Shown here piece after piece: positions 1-5,719 of a stretch of DNA of 7,074 nt. The DNA is from Campylobacterales bacterium. Lineage in GTDB: Bacteria > Campylobacterota > Campylobacteria > Campylobacterales > JACAEZ01. A program made the translations under genes and the position numbers. The stretch is taken from NCBI GenBank assembly GCA_013388565.1, contig JACAEZ010000215.1, positions 1-7,074 of the forward strand. Reading direction: 5' to 3'. Under the pieces are notes generated by a model. It did not search any database. It was not told where the DNA came from and saw only the letters and a program-made list of their open reading frames with translations. Each line of letters starts with the position of its first letter. Positions within the stretch are counted from its first letter, which is position 1.

Positions 1-810
1 GGTGTATTACATGGGCTTTTTAGAGTTAGAGAGTTTACTCAAGATGATGCACACATTTTTTGTACACCAGAGCAGATAAAAGATATTGTTTTAGAGGTTT
101 TAAGTTTTGTTGATGTTTTGATGAAAAAGTTTAATTTTACTTATGAGATGGAGATTTCTACAAAACCGCAAAAAGCGATAGGTGATGATGCTATTTGGGA
201 AATTGCGACAGACTAACTTAAAAAAGCACTTGATGAAAATGGGCTTAAATATGGTATTGATGAGGGTGGTGGTGCATTTTATGGTCCAAAAATTGATATA
301 AAAATATTTGATGCACTCAAAAGAAAGTGGCAATGTGGAACTATTCAAGTTGATTTCAACTTACCTGAGAGATTTGGAATATCTTATATTTATGAAGATA
401 ATACAAAAAAACAGCCTGTCATGATACATAGAGCAATTCTTGGTTCATTTGAGCGATTTATAGGGATTATGACAGAGCATTTTGCTGGAGAGTTTCCATT
501 TTTTATATCTCCAATTCAAGTGATTTTTGTTCCAATTGCAGAAGCTCATGTTGAATATGCAAAAGAGTTGTCAAGAGAGCTTTCTAAAATGGATGTTGAT
601 AGTGAAATTTATGATAAAAACGATAGTTTAAATAAAAGAATTAGAACAGCTGAAAAGCAAAGAGTTCCATTGATTGTAGTGATAGGTGATGAAGAGGTTA
701 ATCAAAAATCGGTTGCTATAAGGGATAGAAGAGAAAGAATTCAGTATAATGTAAGTGCAATTAAATTTTTTGAAATAATTAAGGAGAAAATGAGTGAAGG
801 TTTCATTTGA
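1..810 (+). pseudogene. thrS: Threonine--tRNA ligase, 3' part, interrupted by in-frame TAA
   Basis: Threonyl-tRNA synthetase charges tRNA-Thr with threonine in the cytoplasm. The visible frame starts at base 1 inside the class II catalytic core. It shows the motif-2 region ([17 protein letters not shown], whose last His matches a zinc ligand of the family), then EGGGAFYGPKI, then WQCGTIQ.DFNLPERF, then motif 3 (PVMIHRAILGSFERF, with the second zinc-ligand His). The anticodon-binding domain follows, with RVPLIVVIGDEEV near the end. The 5' half lies outside the window. Codon 72 of the visible frame is TAA (214-216), between IWEIATD and LKKALDENG, where homologs simply continue. Alignment is otherwise colinear, with no indel. 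One base change from AAA, GAA or CAA would explain it. The stop falls between motifs 2 and 3, so a product ending there should be inactive. The gene ends with TGA overlapping infC. Family identity is very secure; whether the gene is truly broken is not. Confidence 0.93.
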
Positions 811-1319
811 GTAAAGAGATTCCAGTCCTAAATGAGGACATAAAGGCAAGAGAAGTTAGGCTTATAGGTGATGAGGGTGTTCAATACGGAATAGTTAGTA
901 TTGATGAAGCTTTAAAAATAGCAAAAACTGAAGGTTTAGATTTAGTTCTTATTTCTGACCAATCAAATCCTCCTGTTTGTAAAGTCATGAACTATGGTAA
1001 ATACAAATACCAACAAGAGAAAAAGAAAAAAGAGGCTAAGAAAAAACAGAAAATTATCGAAGTGAAAGAGATAAAATTATCTGTTAAAATAGCTCAAAAT
1101 GATATAAATTTTAAAGTCAAACATGCAAGAGAGTTTTTAGAAGAAGGAAAGCATGTTAGATTTAAAGTTGTATTAAAAGGTAGAGAGATGGCTGCTCCTG
1201 AACAAGCCATAGAGGTTCTTGAAAAAGTTGTTGAAATGCTTTCTGACATAGGTGTAAAAGAGAAAGAGCCAATAAATGAAGGTAAGCAAGTAACTGTAAC
1301 TATGGTTCCAAAAAAATAA
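807..1319 (+). CDS. infC: Translation initiation factor IF-3
   Basis: IF3 binds the 30S subunit, keeps it apart from 50S and checks initiator tRNA and start-codon choice. The 170-aa product is of normal family length. The N-domain (about residues 5-70) carries the IF3 signature [17 protein letters not shown] at 54-70. A lysine-rich linker follows at about 70-88. The C-domain then contains [14 protein letters not shown] and [14 protein letters not shown] (about 121-134). The start is TTG at 807, which overlaps the thrS TGA by four bases (TTGA). GAAGG at 796-800 lies six bases upstream. A non-ATG start is usual for infC and is part of its autoregulation in E. coli, where the codon is AUU; TTG may serve the same role here (inference). 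Identification is secure. Confidence 0.98.
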   Translation: MSKEIPVLNEDIKAREVRLIGDEGVQYGIVSIDEALKIAKTEGLDLVLISDQSNPPVCKVMNYGKYKYQQEKKKKEAKKKQKIIEVKEIKLSVKIAQNDINFKVKHAREFLEEGKHVRFKVVLKGREMAAPEQAIEVLEKVVEMLSDIGVKEKEPINEGKQVTVTMVPKK

Positions 1320-1322
1320 ATT

Positions 1323-1355
1323 TAGAGTGTTGAGTTTTTCAATACTCTATTTTTT
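1323..1355 (+). terminator. Intrinsic terminator or attenuator after infC
   Basis: An 11-bp stem (1323-1333 with 1339-1349, one G-U pair) encloses a GTTTT loop and is followed by a run of Ts (1350-1355). It lies just after the infC stop and before rpmI. No clear promoter fits between it and rpmI, so it may work as an attenuator with partial readthrough. Confidence 0.7.
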
Positions 1356-1361
1356 AAATAT

Positions 1362-1415
1362 CGCCTTGTGAAAAATTAAATTTTTTAGAAGGCGCTATTT
1401 GAGTAAAGCAAATAG
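1362..1415 (+). promoter_or_regulatory. Paired hairpins in the rpmI 5' leader
   Basis: Two stems lie back to back. The first pairs CGCCTT (1362-1367) with AAGGCG (1389-1394) and has an inner A5/T5 stem. The second pairs CTATTTG (1395-1401) with CAAATAG (1409-1415). They begin just after the infC terminator and end 35 bases before the rpmI ATG. L20 is known to repress its own operon in E. coli and Bacillus by binding structured leaders, so a ribosomal-protein leader is a fair guess. The specific ligand is inference. Confidence 0.4.
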
Positions 1416-1450
1416 TGTTATTTGAAATTTAATGTTTAAAGGGAAGCTCG

Positions 1451-1642
1451 ATGCCAAAAATGAAAACTGTTAAAAGTGCATTAAAAAGATTTAAATGTGC
1501 TAAAAACAAAGTAAAAAGAGGTTCAGCTTTTAGAAGTCATATATTGACAAAAAAATCTCCAAAGAGAAAAAGAGGTCTAAAAGCTGCAAAATATGTACAT
1601 TCTACAAACATGAATCTTGTAAAAGATATGCTCTGTATGTAA
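1451..1642 (+). CDS. rpmI: 50S ribosomal protein L35
   Basis: L35 is a small basic protein of the large ribosomal subunit. The 63-aa product opens with [15 protein letters not shown], carries the family core [14 protein letters not shown] (about residues 30-43) and ends in VKDMLCM. Length matches the 63-66 aa of the family, with a slightly shortened stretch after residue 15. ATG at 1451 has a purine-rich ribosome site, AAAGGGAAG, at 1438-1446. It lies between infC and rplT, the order found in most bacteria. Expression probably depends on the structured leader upstream and on readthrough of the terminator after infC. Confidence 0.97.
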   Translation: MPKMKTVKSALKRFKCAKNKVKRGSAFRSHILTKKSPKRKRGLKAAKYVHSTNMNLVKDMLCM

Positions 1643-1652
1643 TGTAAAAACT

Positions 1653-1704
1653 CCAACGATTGTTGGGCAAGTCTTTATAAAAAGCACCTTTTATTTAAAA
1701 AGGT
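1653..1704 (+). promoter_or_regulatory. Two hairpins between rpmI and rplT
   Basis: One stem pairs CCAAC (1653-1657) with GTTGG (1662-1666) around GATT. A second pairs ACCTTTT (1686-1692) with AAAAGGT (1698-1704) around ATTTA. The second ends 11 bases before the AGGAG ribosome site of rplT (1716-1720). No T-run follows, so they are unlikely to terminate transcription. A role in translational control or mRNA processing of rplT is inference. Confidence 0.3.
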
Positions 1705-1730
1705 AAAGTAAAAATAGGAGAATAGGTAAA

Positions 1731-2087
1731 ATGCCAAGAGTTAAAACGGGAATAGTTAGAAGAAGAAGACATAAAAAGGTACTAAAATTAGCTAGAGGCT
1801 TTTTTAGTGGTAGAAGAAAACACTTTAGAAAAGCTAAAGAGCAATTAGAGAGAAGTTTAGTTTATGCTTTCAGATATAGAAAGCAGAAGAAAAGAGATAT
1901 TAGAAGTTTATGGATTATAAGAATAAATGCTGCTTGTAGATTAAATGGTATTAGTTATTCAAAATTCATGCATGGATTAAAATCATTAGGTATCGAGCTT
2001 GATAGAAAAATCTTAGCTGATATGGCAATGAATGATAGTGAAAGCTTTAAATCATTGACAGAAAAAGTAAAAGCTACTTTAAACTAA
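1731..2087 (+). CDS. rplT: 50S ribosomal protein L20
   Basis: L20 binds 23S rRNA early in 50S assembly and is the usual autorepressor of the infC-rpmI-rplT operon. The 118-aa product is of normal length. The very basic N-terminal extension begins [19 protein letters not shown] and continues through [18 protein letters not shown]. The L20 signature lies at about residues 54-72 ([17 protein letters not shown]). The globular C-domain has [23 protein letters not shown] at 1731 is preceded by AGGAG at 1716-1720, a spacing of ten bases. It is the last gene of the block and is followed by a hairpin. Identification is secure. Confidence 0.98.
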   Translation: MPRVKTGIVRRRRHKKVLKLARGFFSGRRKHFRKAKEQLERSLVYAFRYRKQKKRDIRSLWIIRINAACRLNGISYSKFMHGLKSLGIELDRKILADMAMNDSESFKSLTEKVKATLN

Positions 2088-2105
2088 AATTTTATTAAAC
2101 ACTCT

Positions 2106-2132
2106 TTTCATGGCTCTTTTTGAGTCATGAAA
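2106..2132 (+). terminator. Hairpin after rplT
   Basis: An 11-bp stem (2106-2116 with 2122-2132, one G-U pair) encloses a five-T loop, 18 bases after the rplT stop. No real T-run follows on the + strand, so it may be a weak terminator or an mRNA 3'-end stabiliser. It separates the translation block from the next operon. Confidence 0.5.
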
Positions 2133-2134
2133 TA

Positions 2135-2163
2135 TTGATTATATAAATTTAGTATATTTAATA
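2135..2163 (+). promoter_or_regulatory. Possible sigma70 promoter of the six-gene operon
   Basis: TTGATT (2135-2140) is followed after 16 bases by TTTAAT (2157-2162), or after 17 by TTAATA (2158-2163). TATATT at 2153-2158 is another possible -10. The region is so AT-rich that matches by chance are expected. The placement, between a hairpin and the first gene of an operon, is the main support. Confidence 0.3.
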
Positions 2164-2168
2164 CAAAA

Positions 2169-2186
2169 TTAACATTGTTTAGTTAA
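2169..2186. promoter_or_regulatory. Inverted repeat TTAAC-N8-GTTAA, possible operator
   Basis: TTAAC (2169-2173) and GTTAA (2182-2186) flank eight bases and lie just downstream of the candidate -10, near the expected transcription start. It could bind a dimeric regulator. It does not match the FNR consensus TTGAT-N4-ATCAA. The repeat is short and may be chance in AT-rich DNA. Confidence 0.22.
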
Positions 2187-2211
2187 ACTTCCTTAAAAAA
2201 TAGGTGTCTTA

Positions 2212-2451
2212 TTGAAAAATATAACTAAAATATTTTTAATTATTATAAGTATCCAGTTTGCTCTCATTTTTCTTAATTTCAATATAACTTTAAATAATCA
2301 ACAAATAAAATCATTTTCATCATTAACAAATAACATCTTTTTACCACCATTTTACTATAATGAGTTATCACTTTATAAATTTTTATTAAAAGATAGCACA
2401 AATATTATGTTTATAAATAGCGATAAATTAATATTGAATGGTATTAGATGA
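2212..2451 (+). CDS. Small membrane-anchored protein of unknown function
   Basis: I do not recognise this 79-aa protein. Residues 1-6 are basic (MKNITK), then a hydrophobic segment runs from about 7 to 25 (IFLIIISIQFALIFLNFNI). It can be an uncleaved signal anchor. The remaining roughly 54 residues would face the periplasm and include FLPPFYYNELSLYKFLLKDS. There is no cysteine, so no lipobox and no thiol metal site. The start is TTG at 2212, with a plausible ribosome site TAGGTG at 2201-2206. The stop overlaps the next gene's ATG by four bases (ATGA at 2448-2451), so the two are probably translationally coupled. This makes it the first gene of the operon and a likely accessory part of the ABC transporter that follows. 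It is probably real because of the coupling and signal-anchor design, but its function is unknown. Confidence 0.65.
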   Translation: MKNITKIFLIIISIQFALIFLNFNITLNNQQIKSFSSLTNNIFLPPFYYNELSLYKFLLKDSTNIMFINSDKLILNGIR

Positions 2452-3620
2452 TAAATTTTGCATTTAAATTATTGTTAAATGAAAAAAAGAAAAATATACC
2501 ATTAACATTTATATTTATAATTATAGTTTTTTTAATCTCTTCATTAATAATTCTTACAAATTCTTTAAATAAAATTACACAACTACAACTTGAAAATCAA
2601 CCTGACATTACAATTTTTAATCAAAAAGCTGGACGAAATTATCCTATTTTGACAGATATAAAAGATGAAATATCAAATATATATGGTATTAAAAATATAC
2701 ATGAGAGAGTTTATGGATTTTATAAACCAAATTTTCATAATTTAGATATGTTAATCATTGGTTTTGAACCATTTGGTATAAATGTTGATAAAAATATAGA
2801 AAAAATTGTAACAGATGTTAATTTGAGTAGTTTTTTAGAAAAACCATCAATGATAATAAGTCATGGTTTATATGAGATTTTTTTACAATATTCAACATTT
2901 GGTTATATAGATTCATTTAATTTTTTTTTAGAAGATAGTACAAAATTTAAATTACACATAAATGGTATTATTGATAAAAATTTAGATATTGTAAGTGATA
3001 GATTAGTTTTAACAAACATCGAATATGCAAAAAAGATATTGGGTTATCATGATAGTGAAGCAACTGATATATCAATAGATGTATCAAATATAGATGAGAT
3101 AGATACAATCATTTTAAAATTAAAAGATAAATTTCCAAATTTTTTAATTATTAAAAAAAGTGATTTAAAAGATAGCTTTAAAGAGTTGTATAGTTTTAAA
3201 AGTGGGCTTTTATTTGCTATTTCACTACTTTTGTTATCAACATTTTTGCTACTTACTATTTTTAAATCAACATCTATGGATATAAAAAGTATCAAAGAGA
3301 TAGCAATATTAAAAGCTATTGGGTGGAGTATTAATGATATTTTAAAACTAAAACTTACAGAAGCTTCTATAATAGCTATTTTTTCATTTTTAACAGGTTT
3401 TTTATCTGCAATATTATATTTAAAATACCTTCATGGAGCTTTTTTGATTGATATTTTTACAAATTCTATAAATATAAATTCAAATATAAAAATTCAAATA
3501 TTTTTAGATAAATTTACATTTTTTTCTCTATTTTTTCTATTTGTTTTCTCTTTTATCTTGATAAATATTATAATAGCATATAAAAGTGCTACTACAAATA
3601 TAAAAGAGATTTTAAATTGA
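2448..3620 (+). CDS. FtsX/MacB-type ABC transporter permease
   Basis: This is a 390-aa permease of the FtsX superfamily, whose members use ATP to drive work in the periplasm (lipoprotein release, efflux, hydrolase activation) rather than forming a classic channel. TM1 is at about 17-39, a periplasmic domain runs from 40 to 250, and three TMs lie at about 251-272, 303-327 and 355-378. The family's hallmark after TM2 is plain: KEIAILKAIGWSINDI at 283-298, the cytoplasmic loop that contacts the ATPase. The protein ends with the usual KEIL-like tail. The periplasmic domain is of MacB/LolE size and starts with QPDITIFNQKAGRNYP, a pattern I associate tentatively with permeases in Campylobacter metal-uptake clusters. 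It overlaps the small gene before it (ATGA) and the ATPase after it (TTGA). Superfamily is sure; the cargo is not. Confidence 0.9.
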   Translation: MINFAFKLLLNEKKKNIPLTFIFIIIVFLISSLIILTNSLNKITQLQLENQPDITIFNQKAGRNYPILTDIKDEISNIYGIKNIHERVYGFYKPNFHNLDMLIIGFEPFGINVDKNIEKIVTDVNLSSFLEKPSMIISHGLYEIFLQYSTFGYIDSFNFFLEDSTKFKLHINGIIDKNLDIVSDRLVLTNIEYAKKILGYHDSEATDISIDVSNIDEIDTIILKLKDKFPNFLIIKKSDLKDSFKELYSFKSGLLFAISLLLLSTFLLLTIFKSTSMDIKSIKEIAILKAIGWSINDILKLKLTEASIIAIFSFLTGFLSAILYLKYLHGAFLIDIFTNSININSNIKIQIFLDKFTFFSLFFLFVFSFILINIIIAYKSATTNIKEILN

Positions 3621-4267
3621 TTAATATAGAAAATGTTACAAAAGTATATCAAAATGGTTTTGAAGCATTAAAAAATGTAAATTTAAAAATTGAAAAAAAT
3701 GGTATTTATATATTAAAAGGAGTTAGTGGAAGTGGTAAAAGTACTCTTTTAAATCTATTAGCTGGATTTGATAAACCAACAACTGGTAAAATAGAGTTGT
3801 TAGGTGAATTTATTTCAAAACTTCCTGAACATCACATGAGTAAATTTAGACTTCAAAATATAGGTTTTATATTTCAATCATTTAATCTTTTTTCAGAACT
3901 CTCTATTTATGAAAATCTACAAATACCACTTATTCCTCTAAATCTTAACACTAAATTAGAAAAAGAGTTAATTGAAACTTTAATTCATAAATATAATTTA
4001 TCAGATAAACAACACCAAATAACAAAAAAACTTTCAGGTGGCGAACAACAACGAGTGGCAATCATGAGGGCTTTAATAAATAATCCAAAAATAATATTAG
4101 CAGATGAACCAACTGCAAATTTAGATTTTAATAACAAAATGATTTTTTTGGAGATGATAGACTCTTTTAAGAAAGATAAAATTATATTTATATCTACTCA
4201 TGATGATATTTTTAATGATATAGTTGATGTTAAAATATTTAATATAAATGGTGGAATTATTTGTTAA
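3617..4267 (+). CDS. ABC transporter ATP-binding protein, LolD/MacB type
   Basis: This 216-aa cytoplasmic ATPase powers the permease encoded just upstream. All ABC motifs are intact: Walker A GVSGSGKST (35-43), Q-loop Gln 87 in FIFQSFNLF, signature LSGGEQQRVAIMRAL (139-153), Walker B IILADEP with catalytic Glu 164, D-loop NLD (168-170), and switch His 195 in STHDD. The motif style (VSGSGKSTLLNLLAG, ADEPTANLD) and short length are those of the LolD/MacB/FtsE group that pairs with FtsX-like permeases. The start is TTG at 3617, overlapping the permease stop by four bases (TTGA), so coupling is likely. The 3' end overlaps the next gene by seven bases. One permease plus one ATPase suggests a homodimeric transporter, a 2+2 arrangement. 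The substrate cannot be read from this protein. Confidence 0.95.
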   Translation: MINIENVTKVYQNGFEALKNVNLKIEKNGIYILKGVSGSGKSTLLNLLAGFDKPTTGKIELLGEFISKLPEHHMSKFRLQNIGFIFQSFNLFSELSIYENLQIPLIPLNLNTKLEKELIETLIHKYNLSDKQHQITKKLSGGEQQRVAIMRALINNPKIILADEPTANLDFNNKMIFLEMIDSFKKDKIIFISTHDDIFNDIVDVKIFNINGGIIC

Positions 4268-5205
4268 ATTTTTATATAGAATTACTGTTTTTTATAGAAA
4301 TATTGACATTTATCATATCTATTTGGGCTTTATTTATAAATTTTAAACTCTATTTTAATTTTAATTTTAATTCATTTTCAGAAACTCAATTCAAATTAGA
4401 ACAGCAAAGTTATCTACAAAAGACAATTATCTATTTAACACTACTCTCAAGTTTAGCTTTGATAATATTTTTTATATTTGCATTAGACTCTTTATCTTTT
4501 AAAATAAAAGGTGCTATGTGTGCTTCTGGAATAATTAATTCAAATGATTTTGGAAATTTAACACTTATTGCAAAATTAATATCATTTTTTTTATTATCAT
4601 TTTGGATAAGTATTGATTATTTTGAAAAAGAACATAAATATTACCCATATATCAAAATAAAAATTTACACATTTTTTTTATTATTTATCTTTTTAATATT
4701 GGAAAAGTTTTTTTTAATTAATTTTTTTTTAGAGCTATTTGATACATCAATTGTTAAATGTTGTTCTGTAATATACTCAAATAGTGGCACAAATCTATTT
4801 TTAGGTGTTGATTTTAAAATATGGTTTATCATTTTTATCATATCATTTTTATCTTCATGTTTAAAAAATAGTTACATCACACTTGTTTTTGAAACACTAT
4901 TTTTAATTAGTTCACTGATTTTAATTACAAATTTTTTCAGTAGTTATATTTATGAACTGCCAACACATAAATGCCCATACTGTATGTTAAAACATGAATA
5001 TAGTTATATTGGTTATTTTATCTTTTTAACACTTTTTACTTCATCTATATTTAATTTTATATATGCCATATTAGGTATGTTTGCTTTAAAAGATGAAAAA
5101 TTATCAAAAATAAAAAGAGTATCAATATTTTTTAAAATACTATTTGTATTGCTAGTTATCTATTTTCCTATCTCTTATTATATTAAAAATGGTGTTTGGC
5201 TATAG
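4261..5205 (+). CDS. Eight-TM membrane protein with periplasmic MC, CC and CPYC motifs
   Basis: I do not recognise this 314-aa family. Hydrophobic segments lie at about 5-30, 54-76, 99-118, 134-157, 185-201, 204-228, 246-275 and 284-305. The loop between the last two (KDEKLSKIKR) is basic and so probably cytoplasmic, as are the loops after TM1 and TM3 (EKEHKYYPYIKIK). On that topology the three other long loops are periplasmic, and they hold all the non-TM cysteines: GAMCASG (C87), VKCCSV (C167, C168) and THKCPYCMLKH (C238, C241, flanked by H237, M242 and H245). C200 sits in TM5. Such Cys/Met/His clusters suit copper binding, and CPYC also suits thiol-disulfide exchange; both readings are inference. 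The start is TTG at 4261, seven bases inside the ATPase gene, with GGTGGA at 4250-4255. It sits between the ABC transporter and the NosL-like gene. Confidence 0.85.
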   Translation: MLNFYIELLFFIEILTFIISIWALFINFKLYFNFNFNSFSETQFKLEQQSYLQKTIIYLTLLSSLALIIFFIFALDSLSFKIKGAMCASGIINSNDFGNLTLIAKLISFFLLSFWISIDYFEKEHKYYPYIKIKIYTFFLLFIFLILEKFFLINFFLELFDTSIVKCCSVIYSNSGTNLFLGVDFKIWFIIFIISFLSSCLKNSYITLVFETLFLISSLILITNFFSSYIYELPTHKCPYCMLKHEYSYIGYFIFLTLFTSSIFNFIYAILGMFALKDEKLSKIKRVSIFFKILFVLLVIYFPISYYIKNGVWL

Positions 5206-5227
5206 CTAAACAATTGGAGGTTATGAT

Positions 5228-5719
5228 TTGAAAAAATTTGTATTTGTTTTAACATTTTTTATGTTTATAGGATTGATTATATACTATTTAAATAGTAGTT
5301 CATCAAATATTGTAGTTGTAAACAATAACTATCAGCAAAAAGTACTAAATATTGAATTAAATAAAACACAAGATGCACATTGTGGAATGATAATAGATAG
5401 TTTCGATTTTTCTGCTCAAATAGCCTCAAAAGATGGAAGAACATGGTTCTTTCATGATTTGGGTGGCATTCCTTTATGGCTTAGAGATAAAAAGTTACAA
5501 GATGTAAAAATTTATGTATATACAATTGATTCTAAAAAATGGATAGATGCTAAGAGTGCCTATTATTCGAGAGTTGAAAATACTCCCATGAATTATGGTT
5601 TTGGTGCTTATGAATTTAATAAAGAAAATTTTGTCACTTTTAATGATATGTGTGAATTGATGTTAAAAGGTGAAAATCTTACAAATCCTCATGTAAAAAA
5701 ACAGCTATTGAGACAATAA
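5228..5719 (+). CDS. NosL-family copper-chaperone-like protein, membrane-anchored
   Basis: NosL proteins bind Cu(I) in the periplasm and feed copper to nitrous oxide reductase assembly; related copies occur outside nos clusters. This 163-aa product has an N-terminal hydrophobic anchor (about 4-20) with no lipobox cysteine, unlike typical lipoprotein NosL. The NosL core follows: HCGMIIDSF at 51-59 (candidate ligands H51, C52, M54), FSAQIASKDGRTWFFHDLGG (61-80), IYVYTIDSKKWIDAKSAYY (95-113) and TPMNYGFGAYEF (119-130, M121 another candidate). M141-C142 lie further on. The start is TTG at 5228, with a strong GGAGG at 5216-5220; the nearby ATG at 5223 runs into TGA at once. The stop overlaps the next start by one base (TAATG). 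No nosZ is in the window, so delivery to another cuproenzyme or to its membrane neighbours is likely. Confidence 0.85.
   Translation: MKKFVFVLTFFMFIGLIIYYLNSSSSNIVVVNNNYQQKVLNIELNKTQDAHCGMIIDSFDFSAQIASKDGRTWFFHDLGGIPLWLRDKKLQDVKIYVYTIDSKKWIDAKSAYYSRVENTPMNYGFGAYEFNKENFVTFNDMCELMLKGENLTNPHVKKQLLRQ

Noticed and set aside
100..348. Minus-strand open frame of 82 codons
   Set aside because: It lies antisense to clearly conserved thrS codons, and its translation has no family character. It is a shadow ORF.
628..849. Minus-strand open frame of 73 codons across the thrS-infC junction
   Set aside because: It is antisense to two conserved genes and is a composition effect.
3047..3295. Minus-strand open frame of 82 codons inside the permease gene
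   Set aside because: It is antisense to the FtsX-type permease, and its low-complexity Ser/Ile/Lys translation looks spurious.
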